The notes under the pieces are model-generated. The model was not told the DNA's origin. It was given only the letters and a program-made list of their open reading frames with translations, and did no database searches. Shown one piece after another: positions 35,730 through 47,535 of a stretch of DNA of 64,000 bases (its first letter is position 1; every line of letters begins with the position of its first letter). Source of the DNA: Thelonectria olida (lineage: Eukaryota > Ascomycota > Sordariomycetes > Hypocreales > Nectriaceae); NCBI GenBank assembly GCA_020736575.1, contig JAGPYM010000004.1:434001-498000 (forward strand), given 5' to 3'. The position numbers and the translations under genes were made by a program.

Positions 35730-38682
35730 ATGTTGTCCAACCCTTTGCAACGATTCTCACCCTACCAAAACATATCCTCAGCTGCCCTCGCGCCCGATGG
35801 ACATGGGACACAAGCCCAAATGCAGAGCAATGGCCTCGAAACGTTAACCCAGGGCTCACAGTACCCTGTTCATCACTTGGCGCAACCAGCTATCGTCCCG
35901 AGTGCTCACATACCGAGAGCCGTCCCACAGGTGAAGCATCGACAGCATCCATATGCGATACATGCTCGGACATCAGGGGGCTCTGGGCCCATTCGACGGA
36001 GAATCAGCCGTGCCTGTGACCAATGCAATCAACTTCGAACCAAGTGTGATGGGCAACATCCCTGTGCTCATTGCATAGGTATGTTGCGTAATGCATTATT
36101 GACTTGTCAGGACTAACTGTAATAGAATTTGGACTTGGGTGCGAATACATCCGTGAGAGAAAGAAGCGAGGCAAGGCTTCTCGGAAAGAACTGGCTCAAC
36201 AGGCCGCAGCGGCTGCAGCTGCCGCTGGTGCGCAAGATGGCCAACAGACTGATAGTTCGGGAGTTGAGGGCAGTCATACAAAGGAGGACCGGTCAGAAAC
36301 CATACCTCGGCATAATTCCTCACAGCGTCCATCAATACCCGGTCGACATCAGAATCTAGGCGAGACGCCTATGAACAACCGGGGCGACGAAGATATTCGA
36401 CAGGATGACACCATGGAGACTCTAGACCAGCTTGGTGAAATGAACGAACAAGCCCATCTTGCTGGGCCTTCTGCACTCATCGGAGAGTCATTAGACAACT
36501 CGGCAGGAATCGACCTGAACGGTTTTGATACTGTACCGCACAATTACGAGGCTCAAGGTTTGGACGATCCAGGGCTAGGCCACCAAGCTTACACCAATGG
36601 CAGAGGAAGCATCTCTGGTTATCCAGACTTGCCTTATGGCATGCCGGTACAAAGTCCACCAAACTTTCCAACGAATCCCGGATTTCGCATGGGAAATACC
36701 CCTCTGGGCTACCACATGGGAAGCGGAGCATCACCAGGTTGGGGTATTTCTATGGCCTCGCCTCCAGCTCAATTTCAACCCCATGTCGCCCAACCTAACT
36801 TCAACAATGGCAAGCTTAGATATCCTGTCCTTGAACCTCTTGTGCCGCATCTCAACAACATTATACCCGTTTCTATCGCTTGCGATCTCGTGGATCTGTA
36901 TTTTCAGTCATCATCATCGGCGCAAATGCATCCCATGTCTCCATACGTTCTTGGCTTTGTACTCCGCAAGAGGTCCTTCCTTCACCCTACAAAACCAAGG
37001 CACTGCCAGCCAGCGCTTCTTGCAAGCATGCTTTGGGTAGCAGCACAAACGAGCGATGCTCCATTCCTGGCCAGCACTCCTTCGGCTCGAGCGAAAACAT
37101 GTCAAAAGCTCCTGGAACTGACGGTCTATCTCCTCAGGCCTTTGATCCACACTACCTCTAATGATGCTCCAAGTCCGGTTGCTGACGGCGTTGCTCTCGG
37201 AGGTCTTGGTGTGGCCATGCCTGGATCAATCAGCTTAGACGCCCTAACCGGAGAATCTGGGCCGTTCGGAGCTGCGGGTTGCCTGGATGATGTGATTACC
37301 TACATTCACTTAGCGGTTGTGGTCTCGGCGAGTGAATACAAGGGTGCGAGTGTGAGATGGTGGAATGCAGCCTGGTCGCTGGCACGAGAGCTGAAGCTTG
37401 GGCGAGAGCTTCCACCAGGCCCGGCTCCAGTCAGTCATGATAGGAATACCTTGGACAACGAAGGCAACGATGAACATGACCTTCACCGCAACAGTGTAGG
37501 ATTCGTCACGGAAGAGGAACGAGAAGAGAGGCGAAGGATCTGGTGGCTCGTCTACATTGTAGATAGACACCTGGCTCTCTGCTACAACCGCCCTCTATTT
37601 CTCCTTGATGTTGAGTGCGAGGGTCTCTTCCAGCCGATGGATGATAATGTCTGGCAAAGCGGCGACTTTGGGCATTTTCCTCCCCCGAACACGGATCCAA
37701 ACCTTCTGAACACGGTCCCGGAAGACTTCCAAGGCGACAATCTGCGACCTCGAGGTCCACAATACGAGTGCCACAGCCACAGCATTTTTGGGTATTTCTT
37801 GCCTCTCATGACTATTCTGGGCGAGATAGTTGACTTGCACCATGCCAAAAACCACCCTCGATTTGGACTCAGTTTTCGTCTGGCTCATGAATGGGACGCT
37901 CAGACGGCCGAGATGAGCCGTCACTTGGAAACGTATGAGCAGAGCTTGAAGACATTTGAGCGGAAGTTCTCTCGCAGGGCAGCAGAAGACAATGCCGAGG
38001 CTTCCTTGGAGAAAACCGATGGCAATGGGGTGATCAATGACGCCAGAACACCATCTGTCCACTCAGTTCACTCTACTGGATCCAATCGACTGACGGAGAG
38101 TGACATTCAGACACGCATAGTAATTGCGTATGGTACTCACGTCATGCATGTATTGCACATCTTGCTCGCGGGAAAATGGGATCCTATCAATCTCCTCGAT
38201 GACGAGGATCTCTGGATCTCGTCTCAAGGGTTCATCACAGCAACTAGTCACGCGGTTGCAGCTGCCGAAGCCATTAACCAGATTCTGGAGTTTGACCCTG
38301 GGCTGGAGTTTATGCCTTTCTTCTTTGGCATCTATCTGCTCCAAGGGTCGTTTCTTCTGTTGTTGATCGCAGACAAGTTGCAGTCTGAGGCGTCACCTAG
38401 CGTGGCTAAAGCATGCGAGACGATCGTCCGAGCACACGAAGCGTGCGTGGTGACATTGAATACTGAGTATCAGGTGAGCTTATGGAATATGCTCAACTTT
38501 CCAGCTCTAGGCTAGACATGGCTGACAGATGTTTGTAGAGGAAATTCAGCAAGGTGATGCGCAGCGCATTAGCTCAGGTACGAGGGCGCGTGCCCGAAGA
38601 CCTCGGAGAGCAACAGCAGCGGCGACGGGAACTTTTGGCACTATATCGATGGACTGGAGATGGGACGGGTCTTGCTCTCTAA
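35730..38682 (+). CDS. xyr1: Xylanase/cellulase regulator XYR1 (XlnR/XLR-1), Zn(II)2Cys6
   Basis: Three exons (35730-36078, 36126-38473, 38539-38682; introns 47 and 65 nt) code for 946 residues, close to the 940 of Trichoderma XYR1. The N-terminus [18 protein letters not shown] and the cluster Cys96, 99, 106, 112, 115 and 122 in [15 protein letters not shown] match this family, followed by [11 protein letters not shown] and an Ala-rich run. The fungal-specific transcription factor domain spans roughly 290-720 ([44 protein letters not shown]). The end, [19 protein letters not shown], is reached only after the second intron and supports the third exon. XYR1 activates xylanase, cellulase and pentose catabolism genes in the nucleus when xylan-derived or related inducers are present. 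Intron 1 interrupts the zinc cluster between the fifth and sixth cysteines. None of its usual targets lies in the window. Confidence 0.93.
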
Positions 38683-40021
38683 GGCGGAGGGAGCTCGAGG
38701 TGGAAGGTTTGGGCCAGGAAAAGTAACAGGATCAAGGGAGCGAATCAACTCGGGAGGCTGGAATCTGATTTGGAAATAGGGACTTTGGGGCTGGGGTCTT
38801 TCTTTCTGGCGGCTGGCTGCTTTTGCACATGTTGACGGGGCCAGGCTTGGGCCTTGTTCCCCTTTATTTTGGAATACCTTGGTACCCGTCACCGGGCGAT
38901 ATATGTTTGGGCTGGATTTGGGATTTCTTTCCTGGCGTTGGATGTACGATGGCACGAGAAATGAGACACACATGGCCATGTTTCCAGATGCTTTGTGTAA
39001 GGTGACTACCTACCTACCTATGAATTATGATTCGGCACGTCGTGATTCAACATGTTGCGCAAGTCGAACGGGAGGCGTCTTTTGATGGTTTCTTGTGATT
39101 CAGGAGATTTGCTTCAGCTGACACATGACATGTCGTTGGATTAAAGTTTGCTCTGTCTCATCTGACGGACTGACAGATGCAGCCCTGAGCAAGAGTCCAG
39201 CTCGTATTCGCACCAAAATGGGTGGGTGCTCGTCTATTGCAACTCCATTATGCACACTCTTGTGTGACACCCGAGCATCGTCACCTCATTCGTCCGCTAC
39301 ATTTCTCGTAGTATCATTGGATATGCGCAAGACTTGGGCCTTCGTTTTGCGCTCAATCTGTTTGACAATAAGTAGCTCGCACCTATCGTGCCCTATTCTA
39401 GAACCAGTCCTAGCGAATCACACTCCCCAGTCCCTCCTCGCCGTCCTCCTTGGCCACCCTAGGTGACTCAACCACTGCCTCCAACTCAGCCTCGTCACTC
39501 TCCCGCCGTGATTCACCCTCAATCGCATTCGCAGGACCCTTATGCACCTGAGGCGGTACCTGCATATGCACGTGTGATTCAGCGAACAAGGGGAGACACC
39601 TGCACGACGACAATGGCTTAGAGCACCTATCATCGTCTGCTACTTAAACCCTCTACCCATTCACAGCCCTGGTCGCTGCTTTCGCTTGCTCTTCTCAATA
39701 CAGCTATTGTTCGCTCTCATTTGACCTTTTCGACGGATATAAAATCTTTCTCCTTCACTATCGTTCTCGTCTTCGCTCGCTTCCTATCATAACTCTTTAC
39801 CGGCAAACACCACCAGTCACAGCTCCCCCCTTTCTTCGCAAACAAACACACATCCGTCACAAGTCCTTCGTCCCAAACAGCCATCTCGGCCTCAGCTGAC
39901 CGATCCCTCCCTCGTCGCTCTTCATCCCACCCGCTCTCAGACCGCCGCCTCACGGCAACAAACAGTCCGTCATACCTCCCTGCCCAAACGTCAGCTGGAC
40001 TCACCTCGCTCGCAGATTAAT
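38683..40021. promoter_or_regulatory. Intergenic: XYR1 3' flank and bZIP gene promoter
   Basis: No gene is supported. The right half (about 39400-40015) is rich in C and T on the plus strand with few purine runs, a typical fungal leader for the bZIP gene. Confidence 0.5.
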
Positions 40022-41086
40022 ATGCGGCCCCAACGCAACAAGAAGCGCGCCCGATATGCAGAGAACAGCTCAAGCCCCCCCTCTGAACGATCCGGCTCCG
40101 TCTCAGAAGCAAGCATGCACTCCGGAGACCACTTGGCCAAGCGGCCGCGACTGCAGCAACAAAACAACAACAACTCGCTGTCAGCGCAGAACCAGTTGCA
40201 GATGCAGCAGCAAATGCAGGCCATGCAGTACCATCAACAACACCAACACAGCATCGGCGGCATGCAGCTCGCCCTCCCGCAAGCCATGCAGTCGCCTCCC
40301 AACGTCCTCGTCCCCTACGGCAGCCACAACAACAGCGTCGGACAACATTCCTCCTCTCCACCTGTCATGCTGCAGTCCCCTCCTGAAGCGGCGCGCGCTC
40401 CCCAGCCCCAGAGCTCCAAGCTCCGCATCGTCAACACCCCCATTGAAAACGCCGGCATCTTCATCCCTCCCGCCCTGGCCCCCGAGGAATACAACCGCCG
40501 CCGTGAGCAAATCGCCCTCGAGCTCCGCCGCCGTCGTGACCGAGCTCCCGCGCTCCCGCGGTCCGCCATCGCCGACCTGCCCCCCAAGCCGCCCGCCGAA
40601 CAATGGCACACCATGCCCGACGAGGAGATCACGCTCGACGAGCAAGACGCCATCATGGAAGCCAACAACCGCATCGCGGCGAACAACCAGCGCGTCGACC
40701 GCGAGCGCAACAACCAAGCGGCGAAAAAGTCGCGCCAGAAGCGCCTCGAGGCGCTGGACAACACGCGCACCATGCTGAACGACTGCTACATCGAGATGTG
40801 CTGGTGGCGCATGAAGGCCATCAGCCTCGGGGCTTCGGACAGCGACTACGCCGCCGTGCCTGCGGCCGTGAAGCAGGATGTCCTCCGAGAGCTGCAGAAG
40901 GACATCAAGGACAAGGACGATGTGAACGAGCAGCTGCGCAAGGAGGAAGAGTCGCGACGCAGGGCTGAGCGGAATAGACGGAAGGCGGTAAGTAGCTGAG
41001 GCCTAACTATATCAAAGTGAGTTTGAGCAGAAGACCAACTGGGAAACTAGGCGCAGAAAGCGGCGACCAAGGAAATAGGACGATAG
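40022..41086 (+). CDS. Divergent bZIP transcription factor
   Basis: The preferred model has exons 40022-40987 and 41051-41086 (63-nt intron) and 333 residues. The N-terminus begins with a basic stretch (MRPQRNKKRARY), then a Gln/Asn-rich region and a Pro-rich region. The basic region RERNNQAAKKSRQKRLEAL (about residues 230-250) matches the bZIP pattern NxxAAxxSR. The helix after it does not form a regular leucine zipper: aromatic and Cys residues (CYIEMCWWRMK) interrupt the heptads. The C-terminus is a long Lys/Glu/Arg helix. The final exon is uncertain: an acceptor at 41030 gives a basic tail KTNWETRRRKRRPRK, the one at 41050 gives AQKAATKEIGR, and no splicing adds VSS and stops. Its targets are unknown. 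Confidence 0.78.
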
Positions 41087-41522
41087 TGACAATAGGCAAC
41101 GGATTGAAGTTTTGTGGCGAGCGGCGCAGAGGCTGATGCTGATGGATGATACCCTCTTGTTTTTCTTTCTGTTAACGAGTGAGTGCTTTTGGAACCTGGC
41201 AGGCTGGGAAATCAGAGCCAGGGACTTGGTTGTCGCGTCCTAGACGGGATACGGAATTGGAGCGGCATGGGAAAAGGGACAGGGAAAGGGACAGGGACTA
41301 AAGAAGCATAATATAAAAAGTGGTATCAAAAGACGTTATAAACATGTGCCAGTAAAAGATTCCATAATAACGCGCCCAGTGTCTGTCCTTCGCCAGCCAA
41401 ATCGTGGTCACATCCTGTGTCGCAATTCTCAACTCCCCGAGCGAGAAAGCAAAGAAAGAACAATATGTTCAGATTCTAAGGGGGGTATTGATGTCCAAGT
41501 TGAGCCGATGATAGATCTGCCT
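41087..41522. other. Convergent intergenic region with GGGACA-type simple repeat
   Basis: The region lies between the 3' ends of the bZIP and MARVEL genes. It contains the purine repeat at 41269-41298 (GGGAAA and GGGACA units) and otherwise nothing recognisable. Confidence 0.6.
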
Positions 41523-42245
41523 TTAAGCAGCCATGGGCTGCTCATGATGAGGAGGCTTGGACTCGCCAAGCTCGGCTTCGTTGGGGTTTCGGGGAGGAAA
41601 GGTCTGGCTCTGGGGCGCAGCGATACAGGCGCGAACAAAGAACACGATGAAGACGATGACGAGAACCCTGCGTAGCAGACAGATTAGCCCAAGAGTTCGA
41701 CCAAGCAACGGGGCTTGGGGCGGAGTAGACTTACCAAGTGACGGCACCGATGGCAGCGGCGGCAGCCATTGAGCCACCGTAGGCCGAAAAGGTGTTGTCG
41801 CTGTACCAGCCATCGTACCAAGAGTAAAAGGACGAGGCGACGGAAGCAGCCCAGGCCCAGGCGGAAAGCCAGAAGATGGCACACAGGATGAGGGCACCGA
41901 TGAAGGCGATGCGGATGTAGAGCTGAGGGGCGAAGAACTCAGACGCGAGCATGAAACCAAGGATAAGCCAAGTGAAGATGGCCTAGAACAAGTTAGTCTC
42001 TATCCAGCATGAAATCCAACTTCACTCATGCCATTACTTACATCAAAGATCATGAAACCAGCAGGTCCAGAGTAGCCAGAGAGGTAGTAGCTGTTGCCGC
42101 CAAAGAGGGAGAGGTTGTAGGCAGAAGCAATCAGGGCACCGAGAGCAAAAGCGATGATGACGCCGCGGATGATAGTCAGCCACACGGGCATCGCAGGAAC
42201 GCCGGTGGCCGTGAGGCCTTGGGTGCCAGAGGTAGTGGTAGACAT
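41523..42245 (-). CDS. MARVEL-type four-helix membrane protein
   Basis: Three minus-strand exons (42245-42042, 41982-41735, 41667-41523; introns 59 and 67 nt) give 198 residues. Four hydrophobic segments are visible: about 22-45 (WLTIIRGVIIAFALGALIA), 60-80 (FMIFDAIFTWLILGFMLA), 88-112 (RIAFIGALILCAIFWLSAWA) and 140-162 (AIGAVTWVLVIVFIVFFV). A soluble, Pro-rich C-terminal tail of about 30 residues follows. This topology and the YDGWYSD loop fit fungal MARVEL-domain proteins, which act in plasma-membrane organisation or vesicle traffic. I see no specific link to Nce102 or another studied member. The frame stays continuous across both junctions, and the start is the only ATG before the first helix. 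Confidence 0.8.
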
Positions 42246-45094
42246 CGTGTTCGAGTATATGGTGGTTTGGCTGAGATCTTCTTTGATATGAAGAGGATGT
42301 AAGTGTCTCCTAGAAGGCGTAGTGTTAGACTCTTATATGCTATGCTGAATGGAGTAGAATGAGACACGTCAAAGTAGTGACGTGGGAAGAGGGCATGAAG
42401 GAAGGGCACAAACCGTTTCTCTAGGCAGTCAGTCAAACTTGTCACAACTGAAGGGAATCAGTCAACGTTTGACAAGTGCCGGGGAACAGGGTCCCTCTTA
42501 TGGTCCCAGGGAGGATTGAGCCGGAGACAGAGAGACTTGGGCTGAATCCCTGTCTCAATGCACCCTCCTCTGCGTCCAGCTCCTCCTTCTCCTCCTCATC
42601 ATCTTAGCTCTTGGCGCTGGACGTGGACGGCACATGGGACGGGCGTTGATCTCGGCCACTGCATGCCGGCAAGCAGCAAGCAAAAGCAAGCACACGCACG
42701 AGCCCTTGTCCGGTCCTGCATTCCGTCCTCGTCTTTGACGCTGCACTGCACCCTTGCGTAAAGGCCCAACACCAACGCCAACGCAGCATAGCCCGCATTG
42801 GCGCCCATGCGCCGGCAAGCAGGGCTGAAGGAGCGAAAACGCTCTTCATCTCTTGATTCGCCCAATCCGCGCGTCGGGATAAAGCTTCCCTCAACCCACA
42901 CAACCCTTTCTGTTTTCCATTTAGCTCTTCAGCCCACCGCTAGGGCTGTTGCAGGCTCCCTGCATCAATTCCCATTTCCACACACCACTGAGCAAGATGC
43001 GAGCCTGTTATTGGACGGTGCGGAAGGGTGGAAGCGAGGCTGGCTTCGTGGGCAGCGGGCAGGCATGTATGGGATCGTTTTGGGCTTTGTGCGTGGCATT
43101 CCTCTTGTCGTTCAGCTGAGGTTTGGGGAGGAGGGCTCTCTCCCTGGTTCGATGTTCGTCTGTCGCTTCCCTTGTGGTTGTCTCAAGCATCGAGGCGGCT
43201 TTAGCGGCGGCTTCAAATTGGTTGCCCGTGTGACTTGATTAGTCTGTGTAAGTGATGCGGCAGTCTGCGATGCCTACCAACCGAGAGGGCGGACATAGGT
43301 GCCTAGACAAAGGAATAGTCGGTGAAGATGTCATGGGCATGGTTGTGAGAGACCGATAGGTATGAATAAGGGAAACGCAGACAGTGCCTTCCTCAGTTGT
43401 GCCTTTCACGCTCTGATGCCTGAACAACCAGGTGTCCACTGTGAAGACCAAGGTGCGATAGCCTCAGTCCATACCTGCAGATAAATCTAACTTGCATAGG
43501 ACAGCATCTGAGCTGATGATAGTAGCCTTTCCTAGGTGCCAGCTGTGTTGTTTCATTCATTCGATCTCATCGGCACTCAACCAAACAAATGCAAGATATG
43601 GCACCGCCACACGCCAGCAGAGACAATACGAAAATGAAGCCAAATAAAAGACGCCAGTCCCCCTCGTCCACTGGCATCTTTACTTTGATCGGCGGGAGAC
43701 CACAAGGAGGCGTCCAGCTAGACCATCCAGGCCCAAGCCTCTTCAACTTCAGCCCCAAAATTGAACGGCATGGCACGTCTCTGGCCTCTGCCCACCACAC
43801 ACACACCCTTCTCCGCTTGGCCCAAACTGTCAGACGGGACGTCTTTGGTCCTCTCACCCCCCAACAAGAACGATGCACGAAAAAACTACCGTCAAGTGAC
43901 TCTTGTCCTGCAAACCTGATTGCTTGCTTTCACGCTGCGCGAGCGCTTGTCGATCTCTGCCCTGTTCTGGCGCTGGACTTGCTGCAGGGGCCGTCGCACA
44001 ATCACATCGAGAGAAGGGCATCAACCAATATCATCTCTTCCGCCCTGGGAAAGTGTTGCGCCTTTTTTTGCGTGACGACACGGCCTTCACGTGTTGTCTC
44101 TTTTTCGGTTTGAACAAGGTTTCATTTGTTTCCTTTTATTAGCATGCATTTCTTCTCTTCCCCTCCCTGCATGGACTCATGTCGCTAGCAATGCAGAGTC
44201 GTGATCCTCAAACAACCTAAACTCACAGCTTCAAGCATCGACCAACGCCAGCAGGGGGGGGGAAGCTCCACGACGATCCATCCATTAAAGTCCTTGGCTT
44301 CTTGGGGCTGAACTGCAGGCAGATTTTTATTTGGTTTTTTTTAATCCTCACCAGATTGCACTGGTCCTCTCTCGACCTTGTTTTTGCGGGCGTCAGACTA
44401 GGAATAGAACAAGCCATCAAGCCCCATTCTCCCTTGAATTTGAGTAGGACCAAGCTAACAGGCTCTCACAAGATCGATCTTATTGGAGTCACACCAAGTA
44501 GTAATTAGTTACTTCGTACAGTGGCTGGTTGTGATCTCATGGCTCCGCTTCACTTAGATTGTTGCTACGCACCTCCAACATTCATCGTGTGTCCAGTCAC
44601 CGACAATTGAGGCCTCGCTTTGTTCCTGTCGTCCGTAATATTTTTTTTTTTTTTTTAGGAAGTGTCCATCGACCAAACCTGGATGGACTCTTCATTAAAG
44701 CATGTGGCTTGCTGCCCATCCTCTTTCTTTCTTTCGGCTCTGTTTTAGCGTGGCGCAAGGCGTTTTTATGCGTCCAAGGTCTCTTCTCACAGGCTCAGAC
44801 TCTCGCACGTGATTGAGATCAACTGAGATCAATCGAGATACGCGGAGCCATCATTCATCGACACACCGACCTCACCAAGCGAAACAACCTGTCGATTAAA
44901 CTATAACCCATTTTCCGTGTCGTGGTAACAAGCTCGCTGTAACCCTTCTGTCTCCTACTTCCCCTCTACATCACGTCTATTCTCGTCTCCCATACAGCAT
45001 ATCTTGCCATGCCGTCACTCCCTTCCCCAGTTCAGTCCAGCCTCTCAAAGGCGATCCTAATATTCATTCCATTTGATTCTGTCATCAATTCGTC
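42246..45094. other. Intergenic region, 2.8 kb, no supported gene
   Basis: The left part is the promoter side of the MARVEL gene and the right part the 3' flank of guanine deaminase. A 174-codon ATG frame at 43589-44113 has no protein-like features. The region has a 16-T run at 44641-44656. Confidence 0.5.
44641..44656 (+). repeat. Poly(T) run, 16 nt
   Basis: Sixteen consecutive T bases lie in intergenic DNA. There is no target-site duplication or other sign of a retroposed sequence next to it. Confidence 0.9.
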
Positions 45095-46563
45095 TCATCG
45101 TCTCGAGTGAACAAGCCGTCCCTTAACCCAGACCTCCTTCGTATTCCGATCATCTCCCCCGTACAACCACTTGGCCATCCTCTCCTCCCACGTCTCCCAC
45201 CCAAACACATCTACATTCCCCCCATCCCCACTCACGTTTCCCCCCTCGTCGTCAACACTCGCCAGCTCGATAAGCTGCGCATCCCACTCCATCCCCTCCT
45301 CAAACCCGCCAACCTTTCCCTCCAAGCCCACCACTGCCGCTCCGCCCCGTGTCGCCAGGTACAGCACCTCCTCCACTGTCAGCTTCGTCCGCTCCCGGTC
45401 CGGGTCACCATCCTTCATGCCCATGGCGACGTGCCGGCTCACCAGCGCCGCCTGCCGCGCCGCCTCCAGGATCGAAGGGCTGTAGCCGCCGGCCATGTCG
45501 GTGCCGAGGCCCACCGTGATGCCGCGGTCCCACATCCACCGCACCCGCGCCGCGCCGCTGGTCAGCGAGCTGTTGCTGCAGGGACAGTGGGAGACCTTGC
45601 TGCCCCGTTGCGCGATGAGCTTGGCTTCGGCTTCGCTGAGGTGGACGGCATGTGCCAGGATGGTGCGTGGCGTCAAGAGGCCGCAGTCGTCGTAGACGCC
45701 CGTGTACGAGCTCGATTCGGGGAACAGTTGTGCAACGAGTGCAATCTCGCCGTCGTTTTCTGAGACATGGGTCTGTACTGGCAAGTCCATCTCACGCTGG
45801 ATGCTGGCAAGGCCTTTCAGAGACTCGGTGGTGCACGTAGGGGCAAATCGGGGAGTCAAGATGGGTGAGACCAAGCTAAAGTTGGGGTCAATCCCCCGCA
45901 CATGCTGGATGGTCTGAAGCGTCTTGTCCAGGCCGTCTTGGGCACTCTCGTCGCGGTAGTATTCCGGGCACATTGGGTGATAGTCCATGCACACCCTCCC
46001 GACAAAGGCTCGCTGTCCGAGAGACAAACACAAATCCGCGAGCAGGTTTGTTGCTGCCACGTCGAGGGTCGCAAAGTAGGAGGACGTCGTGGTTCCGTGA
46101 GCGAGGGATCGCCGCACACATGCCGTGTAGACACGACGGGCCTTGGCGAGGTCCTTCAAGCTTGACTCGAGGGGGAATGTGTAGGTTTCCAACCAGTCCA
46201 TGAGAGTCGACTTTCCAAAGATGCCCGCATTTGGATATTGCGGCGCATGCACATGAGAATCTTTTGATTGCTTGTTAGCACTTAGTGGGCAGAAGCCGCG
46301 AGGGAGAGAAACGTACCAATGAAGCCTGGAAAGTAGAACTGGCCTGGCTTAGCGACGTGGATGTCTACTTCGTCTGTCGTCCATTCCAACGTCTTCAACA
46401 AGACGTTTTGGACAAGTTCAACAGTCTTGCATTCCTTATCAATCTTTGCTATCTGGCCGTTATCGTCGACACAGATGGCAGCGTCATGAAGGTACTCTAG
46501 TTCCTGCGGGCTCTTGCTGGAGATGAAAGTCCCCAGAAACACATGTTTCCGTGAGACCTTCAT
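45095..46563 (-). CDS. Guanine deaminase
   Basis: Two minus-strand exons, 46563-46317 and 46260-45095, joined over a 56-nt intron, encode 470 residues. The enzyme hydrolyses guanine to xanthine and ammonia in purine salvage and nitrogen use. It belongs to the metal-dependent amidohydrolase fold. The zinc-binding HxH motif (His85, His87) sits in PGFIDSHVHAPQY right after the exon junction; further ligand motifs are QTHVSEND (about 245), ILAHAVHLSE and GLGTDMAGGYSPS, which holds the catalytic Asp. The segment SKVSHCPCSNSSL is also typical of guanine deaminases. Length and motif order match GuaD/Gud1 enzymes. A cytosolic location is inferred from the lack of any signal sequence. It lies 1.0 kb from the 3' end of FAS1 and is on the same strand. 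Confidence 0.9.
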
Positions 46564-47535
46564 TTTCGAGCAGTCGGACCGGGCGTGTATGAGGTTAGAG
46601 GTGAGTTAGTCTGAATCAGGATGGACAGCGTGACTAAAAGGGGACTGATGATGACGTAACGCCAGCCTAAGCAAGCCACAGACAAAGACTCTCGAACAGA
46701 AAAAAGAACTGATCGAGAAGAAGGAGAAGAGAAGAGAGCAAGTTGAGGACGCTTGTGTTGAAGGGGTTCAAGTAGTTGTTATAGATTTGAATACAGCCAA
46801 GCAGATGAGCCCGTGGGAACCCAAGGTGAGTGGGGGGAGAAGCCGAACTAGGCCTATCTTCCACAGCTTCCCTTTTTGGGCGTCTCGGACATTCGCCTAG
46901 ACTGTCTCCCCAAGGCAATCGTATAACTACAAACACAGCACAAGTACGGCACAGGCGAGTTCCTCTCTCGTCATACAAACGCCAATCAAACCACGTAGCC
47001 AGTATTCTTCAGCTTTGCCCTGAAGCGAAGAAGAAATAACCAGTGTCCGTGTTACTCTTGGGTGCAACTGATAGGCCGGCTCCGCCCCGGCCCTCGCCGG
47101 CAGCCGACTCCGAATAGATCCTCCTCACCGTCTCCTCTGCCGCTTGGAAGAGCTCGGCCTATCTCTTCCGTAATCGCCGCCGGCCATATTATTGCTTCCA
47201 GACACATTATTAAATGCATCACACAAACACGGCCTAGTAACAGATTACTGCTCGCATTCATCCGCATTCGTACAACTCGACATGAACACGACAGCTGACC
47301 CGAATCACCCAAGACACTTACGTAGTACAGACATGCACACACAAACATAGCACGCAAGGGACGTCCAAAATCAGAATGGTCCAAGTCTTTCAAAAAGTCT
47401 AGATTCTAACAACAAAACAAGAGCAGAAACGCCTCCTCTAGAGAATGCATCATTATATGCTTCCATACCAAAATAATCCAATTCGGGAATCTTAAGCCTC
47501 CTTCATCATCATCTCTTTTACTTCATTTCATTTCC
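46564..47535. other. Intergenic: FAS1 3' flank and guanine deaminase promoter
   Basis: Nothing beyond short random frames is visible in this 972-bp region. It must hold the guanine deaminase promoter at its left end and the FAS1 3' untranslated region at its right end. Confidence 0.5.

Noticed and set aside
43589..44113. 174-codon ATG frame between the MARVEL and guanine deaminase genes
   Set aside because: It has no recognisable domain, mixed composition, and overlaps another open frame; there is no independent support for a gene.
44641..44656. Poly(T) run considered as the poly(A) tail of a retroposon on the minus strand
   Set aside because: No coding remnant, target-site duplication or further repeat is visible beside it.
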